From positions 248,001 through 312,000 of the forward strand of contig JAPXFQ010001693.1 of the NCBI GenBank assembly GCA_028564705.1: DNA of 64,000 bases. The letters are read 5' to 3'. The translations under genes and the position numbers were made by a program. The notes beneath the pieces were generated by a model. It saw nothing but the letters and a program-made list of their open reading frames with translations, ran no database searches and was not told where the DNA came from. Shown piece by piece: positions 1-11,380 of this stretch (position 1 is its first letter; the number at the start of each line of letters is the position of its first letter). Source of the stretch: Apricaphanius iberus (Eukaryota; Chordata; Actinopteri; Cyprinodontiformes; Aphaniidae).

Positions 1-697
1 ATTGCTGACCCCTTTAAACCTGCACCCAGCCACTTCCTCCCTTTGTATGCATACTCTTTCTTTTATCTCTTATACTTTCTCATACACAAACATATGCAAG
101 TTAAAATCCATGTGCCTATGTTCTCACAAATATGTTCACAAACTGCGACCTCATTATTAATGCTGTTTTTGGTTAAGACCCTCTCACGGTCCCTGCTCAT
201 TCTTTAACCTTTAAGCAAAAAAATTTAAAATAAATCGAACTTCTCACAAACTAAAAGACTGGTTAGTATTAGCATTGTGTCTTGTTTTTGAGGACACCTG
301 CACTCAGAAAAATCATTTAAATTACAAAATGTTCCCCTTTTTGATGCCATACAGCAGATACCTTGATATTACATTAAGGGAAGGGTCATAGATAGTTTCA
401 AGTCAAAATAATATTTTTAGCAGGGTTGTGATGTTGCATCCATCTCATGAGGCAATGCACAATACTGGGTAACAATAATGAGGTTAGACAAGATCTGAAA
501 AATACTTTTGGGAAAATTAAGTCCCCATTTCTTGTGTCCTTTCAGTTAGTAAAGTATTCACAAAACAGTGTTTCACAACATGTTAATTAGTTGATATATT
601 GCAGATTGAATCCTCATCAGATCTAATTGAGGCCTCCCAAAACAATTAATGGAAGTCGTACATTTAATTGCAAAGAAATATACACTGAATAAAAATA
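1..697. other. AT-rich DNA, no feature seen
   Basis: No ORF with recognisable protein character, no clear repeat structure and no RNA gene could be seen in this stretch. Confidence 0.5.
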
Positions 698-965
698 CAG
701 TGCCCAGCATAAATGAATACACCCCACTACATTTATCAGAAAACCTTTAGTTTCCTTTCAGAATGAACATTTTTTATGATATACTATACTACAAAATACT
801 TCCACAAATGTGGGCCATTGATTGCAAACAAGATTTTTTTTAATTTGCACACACAAAAAAGTGATTTTCATAACAAATTCATTCAAGCTTATGTTACAAA
901 AATTAGTACACCCCAATTATAGTCTTTGGAGAAAAGCCAGACTTAAGACTAAAAAGTTCTGAATG
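698..965 (+). mobile_element. Tc1/mariner-like terminal fragment
   Basis: The segment begins CAGTGCCCAGCATAAATGAA directly after a TA dinucleotide and continues with a run about tacking on ACACCCC and AATGAACATTTTTTATGA. This is the style of Tc1/mariner terminal inverted repeats in fish. The inverted partner is not visible downstream, and the GC-rich block that follows is unrelated. I read it as a broken-off 5' end. The family assignment is from memory of fish repeats, so it is moderate only. Confidence 0.4.
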
Positions 966-1009
966 AAGGGCATCTAATGATTCATTTAAGATGTGTCCAG
1001 CAGACAGGT

Positions 1010-1880
1010 GACTATAAACGTGCATTCCCGCCTGGGGTATCTGAGTTGGTGGAGCGCTGGGTTCCTACCTCAGCGCGGGGGCCCTTGGTGCGCTTGCGGT
1101 GCTGGGTGCCTCTCCTGTTGGCGGGGAGTTGTTTACCATCCACAGGTGCACAGGTGCTCTCCTTAATGGGGAGCTCTTGGACGGGGGGGGGGGGGAGGAT
1201 GTGTGGGGGAAGGATGGGCTTAACTCAACCTGGGTGTCTAGTGTCCGTTGTTTTGATAGTAGCCTGGGACGGATTTAGATCTACCCCAGGATGGGATCGG
1301 GGGGCTTGGTTGTGCAGTGGCCGTGGGCCCTGACTTTGACGTGCTGGGGCCCCCCACCCCTGGTGGATCATGCTGAACGGGGGTGCATATTGGAGTCCGT
1401 AGGGGAGCTGGCTCCCTGGGGATGGCATTGTGTCACCTCAGTCATTTCCTCCTCATCCCCAGATGCCTCTGTCCACCTGCTCCTTCATTATACCATTCAC
1501 ATAGGGACTTGGGGCGTCCCACTGGGGTGCGGGAAGGAGTTTCCGTCTTCGCTGCCCGGTGGCGGCGTGTGTCCCAATTTTAATTATACAACTTAGACAC
1601 TTTCACTCGCAACATTTAAATGAGACACACACATGTAGGGACCTGGCGGTGGATACACCTCAGCGCTGGAGGCGGAGCCCTTTAAAGAGCCTCGTCTCTG
1701 CTGCAGGTGCACTGCTTAAATGCATCTAGACACTAAGGACCCGGGGTGGGAAGTGAACAACACGCAACAACACTACTTTCGAGCAGGGGGCGAGAGGCTT
1801 AGGATCCACGCCCCTGTTTGTTTGACCATCAGGGGTTGGAGTCCGGGGGGTATATCAGGCTGTCTGGTTGGGGACTGAAG
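1010..1880. other. GC-rich block of unknown nature, probably a repeat
   Basis: This roughly 870-bp block is much richer in G and C than its AT-rich surroundings and has abrupt edges. It includes a run of thirteen G near 1181-1195. Short overlapping frames (977-1333, 1291-1596) have no recognisable domains and disagree with one another, so coding is unlikely. The abrupt composition change suggests an inserted element, but I cannot place it in a known class. Confidence 0.35.
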
Positions 1881-3424
1881 AATATTATATCTTTGTGAAC
1901 ACTTTTATATGCATTTTTGTATGACCTGCTTTACATATATTTTGGTAAACATTTTTATATGTAGTTTCATATAACCTGCCTTATTATTTCAAAAGGGAAC
2001 AAGCTGTTTTCACAGAGGTGAAGGATTGAACGAGTACAGGATTCCTCCCTTTTGCTGGGCCGAAACTAAAATAGATAAGAAAAACTCCATAGGTAGGATA
2101 CAGAAAGATATTGAAGGTCGGGTCAGTGAGTCTAAACTATGAAAAAATACTGGGTGTGTTCAAATATGATTCTGTGTTGTTGTGCTGCGAATAAAAGTGT
2201 GATGCCCTGTTTAGAAGTCAGTCACGACAGTCCTCTGTCCTGACTCCATCTCTATACTTTTATTTACTTCTATAAAGGTCCCGCTGAAGGAGAGTTTGGC
2301 TCCACAGACCAGTACTCAGCAGTTTCACATTGGAGATGCGAGTTCATCCTGCAAAATAAAAAACAGAGAATAATCGTTTTAACCCCAACAGGACCTGGGC
2401 TGGTGGGTTACTCTTGCCATGGAGGGTGCTTTGGTTGCCCTATTGGGGGTGTCTGACCCTGAGCCTGGGAGTATTATGTATGAGTGTGCAGCGTCCTTTT
2501 TTTGGTTGTCCTATGTGGGTGAGAATCTGTGTGCGTAAGAGGGAGGGTACATATAATGACCTGATTAGCCTGAACCAGAGACATAAATCAGTAATCCATA
2601 TTGCAGTGAGTTCCCACTTGGGTGAGTGGATAATGATTCTGGACACTCGCCTTAGTGTTGGCGATTATAAATTCAATCCATCCCATGTCCAACAGAAGCA
2701 AAGGCTGGAAGTAGATGGATAAGAGCAGTAGCTCAATCAATTACACAGTAAAACCAATTAAAACTAGGTTAAAAGTAAAAAGTGCTGATTAGACTGAATG
2801 AATATTGCACAGCTGTGCCTTAGACTGGTCACAATAAAAGGACACTTTGAAATGTTCCACAAAGCCAGTCAATATCTGAACAGCAATCTTTGGCAAATGC
2901 TTTTGTAACTGATGGGAGGGTGTAGAGCGCTTTTTGACCGGTTCTAGGTACATGTTGTAAATGGTGGTAAAACCAGTAGGAAAGAAAGCAACAATAGCTG
3001 TACTCTAGAATACTGCTGTCGTCTTTTTTCTTTCAATCTGAAAATATACCATCTGAATATCTCCCATGGTGGCAGTGTTTGTTTTATTTCTACCCTACAA
3101 ATACGGCACTCTATCCAGTTTGAGTTCTGTACTCTGCCTTTAGCAATACTTCGTGAAGTGCTAAGCAAATACTGTATATGTACAAGATGTAGTACGCTGC
3201 TAGCATTAATACGCAGTTAAAAAGCAAATATATTCTCAGCCCTTCAGTCTTCTATTTTGACTAGAATTATTTTCATTCTTTTCCAGCATTTACCTGTGTC
3301 TGGACATAGAAAAAACATTATACAGTGCATATGACTGAGTAAAACGGGCTATGCTTCACTCTTTTCTTATAAGATAATTTAACTGACCATAAATTCGATA
3401 TGTTTTTTTAAATCCAGGGATATA
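1881..3424. other. Unannotated stretch with an AATAAA-containing segment
   Basis: Mostly AT-rich DNA. Around 2189-2335 an AATAAA signal is followed by a GT/CT-rich tail, a layout that can occur in the R-U5 part of an LTR. No primer-binding site, partner LTR or TG...CA ends were found, so no element is called. The ORF at 2414-2722 has no protein-like features that I recognise. Confidence 0.3.
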
Positions 3425-3699
3425 TACAGTCAGGTCCATAAATATTGGGCAATCGACACAATGCTAACATTTTTGGCTCTATACACCACCACATTGGATA
3501 TCAAATGAAACGAACAAGATGTGCTTTAACTGCAGACTGTCAGCTTTTATTTGAGGGTATTTACATCCAAATTAGGTAAACGGTGTACGAATTACAACAG
3601 TTTGCATATGTGCCTCCCACTTGTTAAGGGACCAAAAGTAATGGGACAGAATAACAACCATAAATCAAACATACATTTCAATAATTGGTTGCAAATCCT

Positions 3700-4690
3700 T
3701 TGCAGTCAATTACAGACTGAAGTCTGGAACACATAGACATCACCAGACGTTGGGTTTCATCCCTGGTGATGCTCTGCCACCCCTCTACTACAAAAGTCTT
3801 CAGTTCCTGCTTGTTCCTGGGGCATTTCCCTTCAGTTTCGTCTTCAGCGAGTGAAATGCATGCTCAATCGGATTCAGGTCAGGTGATTGACTTGGCCATT
3901 GCAAAACAGTCCACTTCTTTCCCCTCAAAAACTATTTGGTTGCTTTTGCAGTATGCTTTGGGTCATTGTCCATCTGCACTGTGAAGCGCCGTCCAATGAG
4001 TTCTGAGGCATTTGGCTGAATATGAGCAGATAATATTGCCTGAAACACTTCAGAATTCATCTTGCTGCTCAATAAATACAAGAGAACCAGTTCCACTGGC
4101 AGCCATACATGCGCACGCCATGACACTTCCAGCACCATGCTTCACTGAAGAGGTGGTATGCTTAGTATCATGAGCAGTTCCTTTCCGTCTCCATACTCTT
4201 CTCTTCCCATCACTATGGTACAAGTTGATCTAGGTCTCATCTGTCCATAGGACGTTGTTCCAGAACTGTGAAGGCTTTTTTATATGTTGTTTGGCAAACT
4301 CTAATCTGACCTTCCTGTTTTTGGGGCTCACCAATGGTTTACATCTTGTGGTGAACCCTCTGTATTCACACTGGTGGAGTCTTCTCTTGATTGTTTACTT
4401 TGACACAGATAAACCTACCTCCTAGAGAGTCTTCTTGATCTGGCCAACTGTTGTGAAGGGTGTTTTCTTCACCAGGGAAAGGATTCTTCGGTCATCCACG
4501 ACAGTTGTTTTCCGTGGTCTTATGGGTCTTTTGGTGTTGCTGAGTTCACCGGTGCATTCCTTCTTTTTGAGAATGTTCCAAACTGTTGCCTAATATTTTT
4601 GCTATCTCTCTGATAGGTTTCTTTTGTTTTTTCAGCCTATTGATGGCTTGCTTCACTGATAGTGACATCTCTATGGATCTCAATTCATTT
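3700..4690 (-). pseudogene. Tc1-like transposase, degraded
   Basis: Read on the minus strand, the region starts near 4675 with a helix-turn-helix-like N terminus (MSLSVKQAINRLKK, then IREIAKILGNS). It continues to a catalytic-core segment with RFTVQMDNDPKHTAKATK in the 3932-4138 frame. The DNDPKHTA block is the second Asp region of the DDE/D Tc1 family. Several frame changes and stops separate the pieces, so no active transposase is made. The 5' flank of the gene is interrupted by the L2 element. Confidence 0.8.
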
Positions 4691-5260
4691 TCAATTTCAA
4701 TTCAATTCAGTTTATTTATATAGCGCCATTTCACAACAGATGTCATCTCAAGGCACTTTACAAAAAGAGTTATTACAATACAATGTTTAGTGTAGAAATT
4801 ACAGAACCACAGAAGATTACGTCGTGGAATTCTCAGCAATCCCTCATACTGAGCAAGCAGCGACAGTGGGAAGGAAAAACTCCCTTTTAACAGGAAGAAA
4901 CCTCCGGCAGAACCAGGCTCAGCACAAGCGGTTATCTGCCGCGACATCTGTGGCTTGGAGAATACATAACAGAGACACAGAAAGAGCAATAGAACTGATG
5001 CAGAAGTTTGTTGCAGGACGTGGAGAATTTTCCGTCACTGCAATGCCATCTTAGTCAGGGTCGTCAAGCAGGGCTAATCCGGAGCACCTACTATAATAGA
5101 AAACAGGTTAGTGCTTGAATTGACAGCACATCATGCAGTTGGGGAGAAGTAGGAGAGAAAGTAGGAACAGACCCTAATAATGTCCTCCAACAGCCTAGCC
5201 TAAAGCAGCATAGCTACTAACATTAACCTGTCTCCTAGCTACTAGGAGACCTGGCTACTC

Positions 5261-5660
5261 TGTCTGAGTCCTCCTGATCGAGGCTCAGCCCGTGGACGGT
5301 GTAGGGCCGGTAACGGCCCCCGTCATGCCGGGGTCTTCTCGGAGTCGGGTTGTTTGAGAATGCAGCCCAAAGTGGGTGGTAAACTCCATGTAAGGCTAAA
5401 TACCGGCACGAGACCGATAGTCGACAACTATCTTAAGGAAAAATAGACAGAACTGAGAGGACAGAGTTGAAGAGGGCGAGAAACGTTTAAGAGATAAACG
5501 GGTGGGGTCCGCACAGTCTGCCCGGGGGATTCAACCCGGCAGGTAATGGGCGGCCGCACTGTGCGGGAGGATCCCCTTGAGGGACCTCTCTCCGGCGCTG
5601 GCTGGCCCCCGTGGGGCGCATTTCTTCCGCGGCGGTAAGCCGCGACCGGCTCCGGATCTT
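5261..5660 (+). rRNA. 28S rRNA fragment (pseudogenic) inside the L2 3' UTR
   Basis: The plus strand carries a clear piece of the 5' part of vertebrate 28S rRNA. It contains CTGATCGAGGCTCAGCCCGT near 5275, GAATGCAGCCCAAAGTGGGT near 5358 and AAATACCGGCACGAGACCGA near 5398. These are followed by GGGTGGGGTCCGCACAGTCT and a D2-like GC-rich tail (GGGGCGCATTTCTTCCGCGG). About 400 bp are present, with scattered substitutions and small deletions. Both flanks are L2 3' UTR sequence that is continuous in the sister copy near 55.84-55.87 kb. Relative to the LINE the rRNA is antisense. It is a fragment, not a working rRNA gene. Confidence 0.88.
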
Positions 5661-5809
5661 TACCTGGCTTACATTAATCTATCTCTACCTAGCTACTCTA
5701 CCTCTTCCTATCTCTTCCTAACTTTTGACACTCTGCCTGACTACTAACATTAACCTGTCTCTTCCTATCTACCTGTCTGACCTGACTCTAACTACCTATA
5801 AACATATCT

Positions 5810-8000
5810 CTAACTGTAAGCTTTGTCAAAGAGGAAAGTTTTTAGCCTAGTTTTAAAGATAGACAAATTGTCTGCTTCACGAACCAACCCTGGGAGCCGG
5901 TTCCATAGGAGGGGAGCCTGATAGCTGAAAGATCTGCCACCCATTCTACTTTTAGAAATCCTAGGAACTACCAGTAAACCTGCAGTCTGAGAGCGAAGGT
6001 CTCTGTTGGGAACATATGGAACAATCAGGTCTCTTATGTATGATGGAGCTAGATTATTAAGGGCTTTATATGTCAGAAGGAGGATCTTGAATTCTATTCT
6101 AGATTTTACTGGGAGCCAGTGAAGAGAAGCTAAAACAGGGGAAATGTGATCTCTTCTTTTAATATTCATCAGAATCCTAGCAGCAGCATTTTGAACTAAC
6201 TGAAGACTTTTAATTGTATTCTGTGGACTACCTGATAATAGACAGTTACAGTAATCCAGCCTTGAAGTAACAAAGGCATGGACTAGTTTTTCAGCATCAT
6301 TCCTGGACAGGATGGTTCTAATTTTTGCAATATTCCTAAGGTGAAAAAAGGAAATCCTACAGACTTCTTTAATGTAAGTTCTAAATGACATATCTTGGTC
6401 AAAAATGACACCGAGGTTTTTTGCTTTATTACTGGAGGCTAATTTAATGCCGTCCAGGTGAAGGGGCTGACTAAGTAGTTTCTTTTTCAGAGCTTCTGGT
6501 CCAAAGACGACAACTTCTGTTTTATCAGAATTTAGAAGCAAGAAGTTTAGAGTCATCCAAGTTTTTATGTCTTCCAGACATGCCTGTAGTCTACCTAACT
6601 GATTGGATTCATCAGGATTTATGGATAGATATAGCTGTGTATCATCTGCGTAACTATGGAATTTTATCCCATGCTGCCTAATTATTTTACCAATAGGAAG
6701 CATATATATAGTAAAGAGAATCGGCCCAAGCACTGAACCCTGTGGTACTCCGCAAGTAACTATTGAGGTTGAGGAAGATCTATTGTTTACCTGAACAAAC
6801 TGAAATCTGTTAGACAAATAAGATTTAAACCAACCTAGTGCTGTTCCTATTATACCGACACTTTGAAGCCTTTCTATGAGAATATTGTGATCAACAGTGT
6901 CAAAGGCAGCACTGAGATCTAACAGGACCAGAATGGTCACCAGTCTATTGTCTGAGGCTATGAGAATATCATTAGTAACCTTCACCAGAGCTGTTTCAGT
7001 GCTATGAAGCTCTAAAGCCTGACTGAAACTTCTCAAACAGCTCATTATTGTTTAAATGCTCACATATCTGGTGTGCAACTATTTTCTCAAGAATTTTAGA
7101 TAAGAAGGGAAGATTAGATATCGGTCTATAGTTAATTAAGTCGTTTTGATCAAGAGAGGGTTTCTTAAGTAGAGGTTTAATTACAGCAATCTTAAACTCC
7201 TGTGGTACATATCCATTGACTAAGGATAGATTCATTATATTTAAAATTGGAGCAGCGATCAGAGGGAAAACTTCTTTTAAGAGTTTAGTTGGGATTGGGT
7301 CTAAAACGCAAGTTGAAGGTTTAGATGAAGCTAATAATTTTAGTACATCACAAAGTTCGGCTGCATTAAAGCAGTTTAAGCATATATTAGGTTCCACCAT
7401 TTTTGAGGCTGCCTCATTAACTAAGGAGGAAGCAAGCATATTGGGAAGGTTCCCAATTATCTTATTCTTTATGGAGTCTATTTTATTTATAAAGAATTGC
7501 ATGAAGTCGTCACTGCTTAGAGCTTGGGGAATGGTTGGCTCGATAGAGCTATGATCCTGTGTGAGTTTGGCAACTGTATTAAAAAGAAACCTAGGATTAT
7601 TTTTATTCTCCTCGATTAAAGATGAATAATATGCTGTTCTAGCTGTGTGAAGGCTCTTTTTATATAGCAATAAACTATTTTTCCATATTAAAAAGGAATC
7701 ATGTAAATGCGTGGAGCGCCATTTTCTCTCTAGTTTTCTAACATTCTGCTTTAGGGTACGTAGCTCTAAATTAAACCAGGGAGTTAATCTTCTATGGCTA
7801 GCCACCTTCCTTTTCAAGGGGGCAACTTTGTCTATTGCCCGACGCAGGGAGGAATTAACGCTATGAACTAAAATGTCAAGTTGTGAGGGGTCACGAGTTA
7901 AATCACTGTTTTCTGTTCTGCATTTATAAACTGAGGAAATTAAAGTTGGAAGAGCTTCTTTAAAATTTGCTACAGCGTTGTCTGATAGCGTTCTGGTTCA
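5810..8000 (-). pseudogene. L2-clade LINE ORF2 reverse transcriptase
   Basis: Two overlapping minus-strand frames (7817 to 7002, then 7045 to 5810) make one reverse transcriptase. It includes KPLLKKPSLDQNDLINYRPI, then [18 protein letters not shown] (motif A), GVPQGSVLGPILF (motif B) and SYADDTQLYLS (catalytic YADD). The tail ends RSFSYQAPLLWNRLPGL...FDKAYS, the usual L2 C terminus. Compared with the sister copy at 57.19 kb, 2 nt are missing near 7005-7008, which breaks the frame between the fingers and the palm. The coding frame is open upstream of 7817 to the truncation point near 8000. The catalytic site is intact, but the endonuclease is absent. Confidence 0.85.
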
Positions 8001-8358
8001 TCTTGACAGTTGACAGCAACAGATTCTAAATGCAAATAGCACACTTGAAATGAACTCTGGACCTTTTATCTGCTCATTGTAAATGGGATAATGAGGGAAT
8101 AACACACCCTGACCATGGAACAGCTGAGAAGCCAATTGTCCCATTACATTTGGTCCCTTAACAAGTGGGAGGCACATATGCAAACTGTTGTAATTCCTAC
8201 ACCGTTCACCTGATTTGGATGTAAATACCCTCAAATTAAAGCAGACAGTCTGCCGTTAAAGCACATCTTGTTTATTTCATTTGATATCCATTGTGGTTGT
8301 GTATAGAGCCAAAAATGTTAACATTGTGTCGATGTCCCAATATTTATGGACCTGACTG

Positions 8359-10532
8359 TAAATTTTGCTATACTGCCCACTAGGGCTAACCAATTAGGAG
8401 AGATAACTGTAAATCGTCACAGTTGGAGATACAGTAGATGGGGCTGATGTGTCTCTGACCATACCATCTTTCCATTGCTGGGTTACTGGGGCAATCATTG
8501 GGTGAGAGGCGGGGTACAGGTCACCAGTCCAGTCAAAATGACCACTTTTGACTGATCTAGTAATTACAGAAAACTTTCTGTTCAAGTGTTAAGGAAAAGT
8601 GTCCAAAGTTTAATGTATAGATTCTTGATTGCCTAGATGACATGTTATACTCCATTTTCACAGATATAATTTGCCATCTAAATTATATTTCCTTGCCATC
8701 TGATCCAGAACAACCACTCAATTTTTCTTGTCTTTGTAATACCACAGACTCCAGCTTAGCCTTTGATCCATCAATGATGCCCACAACTGTGTGCAAGCAC
8801 TAAGAACAAAGATTTTCTTAGTTGGATTTTCTTGATAGATGGTTCGCGTAGCATCTTCACATTTCAGCACCATTATTGCAAACAGTTCCCCTTGTTGTGT
8901 CGTTTCCACATATCAGTACATGGTACAGAGCCCTTCTGGTGAATTATCATTCACCAGAAGGGCTATGCGGTTTTAAAGAATGTGTACATACTTTAAAATA
9001 AACTAGTTCAGGATTGACTAATCAAATTGTGGTTTGCAAATATAACAAAAGTCTAATCACTCTCGGACTGTGGTAATCAGTGTGAAATTTTCCAGTTTAG
9101 ATTTGATCACTGAAGTATTTTTTTGGGGTTCAGCCAGAGATTATAAAATGAACCATTGATTAAATGAAGTCAGTAAAATAGAGAAAATTGATAGAATTAG
9201 TATGTCGCTAATACCATCTTTAGCCATGCCCTAAAATAATAGTCTAAACCTGGTAGGAGTCCTTCAAGGCTTTTTTAATGTGTTAGCATGCCTAATCAGT
9301 GAGGGAGCAGATTCTGTCAATACAGTGGGGCGAAGAAGGCATTACTTCTCTTATTGCTTCAAAATAAGAGTCTCCAACATAGACACAACAAGCTTTGTAA
9401 AAAGCAACTCACCTCCCTTCTAGGGTATCACACTTTAACTAAATATCAAGAATAATGACCAGCCATGTAGACCACACAATAAGTCACATACCGTTTAACA
9501 GCAAAATAAGTTGATTTAGGGGTGGGTTTCAGTTTTTTTGTTTTTTTTTCAAACAAAATTTCAACACAACAAATACAGGAAAATTAAATAAAAAACTTAG
9601 TTTCATAACAAGGGCTCATTATAAAAGCTCAGTTACTTCAAGTTAATTTCAGTTTGACAAAATTACAGTAAAGGTTTAATATAAGAGATGTTTTGTCTCG
9701 TGATCATGTCACACTATTTTTAAACAGAAATACAAAAGGCTATGAAGATTTAAACACCAACCTTAATATCTGGGGTCTATTAGAATATCATGTTGACAGC
9801 AAACAGAGAGCGCTTTGTGAGAGAGATTTTAACTTGACCAAGAGTAAGATTGCATTTCATAAGTATTGACCTAAATTCTCAAGGCTTTCTTGCATCCACA
9901 GTTGTTTTCTGTTTTTTGTGTGGTTTTTTGGGCTTTTTTTGGCGATTTTGAACACAAGGAGGTGTAGGGAAAACACCAAAAAAGACTGTTGTGTTTGTTT
10001 CCATGCATTTTTAGAGTATTCAATGAGCTGCACTTCTGGTCAAAAGAAGAGAGAGAGAGAGAAGAGAATTGCTATGCAAAGCTGAAAAATCAATGGACAA
10101 TAGAGAGAAAGAAGCGGAGAACCATAAACGCAAAACGTCTCCATCTGCGTGCAAATTTGCTGTTGGAAAAGTATAAACTGAGCTTAATCTAACTACAGTA
10201 GCCCGCAATTTCAATTATGTCACTGCTGTACCCCATCCCAGTTGTAGTCTGAGCAAGACTCTGTGATCTACCATGGTTGGTTAGACAGAACTTGCTACTG
10301 CAGAAATCAACACGATTCGCGTTTGCGTGTCTCACTAACTGAATTACCATTTGGACCAAGTTAAGCTTCCACAGGCTTCCTTTCCTCAACTGACGCAGAC
10401 TACAACGGCTGCGACGTCGTTGAAATAGCTGGTTAGTCTAAGTTCGAATTGGTTTCATTAAAATCCTTTAAAAACCCCAGAAGCCTACACTGCAGCACCT
10501 CCGAGACATTCAGAAATCACAGGGAATATTAC
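8359..10532. other. Stretch without a supported gene
   Basis: AT-rich DNA with only short unrelated frames. It contains the perfect inverted repeat at 8929-8964 (separate entry) and a short (GA)n run near 10047-10062. No domains or splice-bounded exons were recognised. Confidence 0.45.
8929..8964. repeat. Perfect 16-bp inverted repeat with a 4-nt loop
   Basis: The arms AGCCCTTCTGGTGAAT (8929-8944) and ATTCACCAGAAGGGCT (8949-8964) are exact reverse complements separated by TATC. It could form a stable hairpin or cruciform. No neighbouring gene or transposon explains it. Confidence 0.9.
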
Positions 10533-10680
10533 TAACGCTGTGTCCACACTGAACGCGATAGGAGCGAGTATGAAGTGCGACACACGCCTAACTGTTCGCG
10601 TGCACATTCGCACCTTGAAGCGTGTACAACGCGAACTGGTCGCGCTTCAAATATGGTATTTTCACGCGCGACCTGGCCTT

Positions 10681-10990
10681 CAGCGGAGCTGGGGCTACAG
10701 TGCAGCTGGCGGAGGAGGACCGAGCTGACGGAGGACAGCGTGCTCGGCCCGGGCTTCAGCAGAGCTGGGGCTACAGTGCAGCTGGCGGAGGAGGACCGAG
10801 CTGACGGTGGACAGCGTGTTTGGCCCGGGCTTCAGCGGAGCTGGGGCTACAGTGCAGCTGGCGGTGGAGTACCGAGCTGGCGGAGGACAGCTTGTTCGGC
10901 CCGGGCTTCAGCGGAGCTGGGGCTACAGTGCAGCTGGCGGTGGATTATGAACCGAGCTGACAGAGGACAGAGTGGATTACGTGTTCGGCC
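10681..10990 (+). repeat. 76-bp minisatellite, about four copies
   Basis: Units beginning CAGCGGAGCTGGGGCTACAG or a one-base variant start at 10681, 10757, 10833 and 10909, so the period is exactly 76 bp. The first three are very similar and the fourth degenerates after about 35 bp. Since 76 is not a multiple of three, the frame changes with each unit. The long frames over it (10575-11003) are therefore not evidence of a protein. Confidence 0.9.
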
Positions 10991-11285
10991 TGGCCTCCGG
11001 TAGAGATGGGACTGCTGCACAGGGGGGTTGGTGAGCTACAGATACACTCTAGCTACGGCGGAGAGATCCATAAACGGCAGCGAGCCTCTCATAAACAACG
11101 GCTCCTCGCCGCCCGGAGAACGTGACATGCTCGCCCAGTTTGAACCGTAGAGGTCCAAGCTTCGCCTGCCGAAACACCAACTACATTTCTGAGCAGCCAT
11201 CCATCTGTCTGCGGCTCGTAAAAGTTTATAATATTTAAGCAGCGTGGGACGTGGTGCGGGATCGGCAACCAGGAAACCAGGTGAG

Positions 11286-11380
11286 GAGGCCGTTTCAAGG
11301 CTCACTTCTAGGCCGAGAGGTGCTTTTACAGCAACAACGGCTCTTTTAAGAGCCACCCACAAACCTTTTAAGAGCATTCC
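11286..11380 (+). other. Histone mRNA 3' stem-loop and 3' UTR-like segment
   Basis: Positions 11339-11354 read GGCTCTTTTAAGAGCC, with ACCCA at 11355-11359. This is the exact vertebrate replication-dependent histone stem-loop (6-bp stem, TTTA loop) with its usual downstream ACCCA. Some 30 bp upstream, a frame reading GEEAVSRLTSR (about 11281-11313) is weakly reminiscent of the histone H2B C terminus, which has the same AV..-.TS spacing. No other histone coding sequence was seen. I infer a captured 3' end of a histone gene inside the MITE. The stem-loop is certain as sequence; the H2B link is tentative. Confidence 0.65.

Larger units (their letters stand above)
4682..8003 (-). mobile_element. 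L2-clade LINE, 5'-truncated, copy 1
   Basis: The 3' end on the minus strand is a GGCGCTATATAAATAAACTG tail followed by short TGAAT-type repeats (about 4682-4735), typical of fish L2 elements. Upstream of it come a 3' UTR and an ORF2 reverse transcriptase (5810 to about 8000). The element stops abruptly at about 8003, where Tc1 sequence resumes, so it is 5'-truncated and lacks the endonuclease. A 28S rRNA piece (5261-5660) sits in its 3' UTR. A related copy at 55259-57384 lacks that piece. Confidence 0.85.
3427..8358 (-). mobile_element. Tc1/mariner transposon with long terminal inverted repeats, split by an L2 LINE
   Basis: The left end (CAGTCAGGTCCATAAATATT, from 3427) and the right end (reverse complement, ending 8358) form terminal inverted repeats. 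These can be followed for over 200 bp (3427-3655 against about 8129-8358), with small differences. TA dinucleotides flank both ends, the standard Tc1/mariner target duplication. A degraded transposase is read from right to left inside. An L2 LINE (4682 to about 8003) is inserted just upstream of the transposase start, so the transposon was present before the LINE arrived. Confidence 0.85.

Noticed and set aside
2140..2340. A solo LTR or retroviral R-U5
   Set aside because: AATAAA and a GT-rich tail are present, but there are no TG...CA ends, target duplication, primer-binding site or partner.
5261..5660. A functional rRNA locus
   Set aside because: Only about 400 bp of 28S is present, with deletions, inside a LINE; there is no 18S, 5.8S or spacer.
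10575..11003. 142-codon frame over the 76-bp repeat
   Set aside because: The unit length is not a multiple of three, so the apparent protein repeat changes frame at each unit; it is an artefact of GC-rich DNA.
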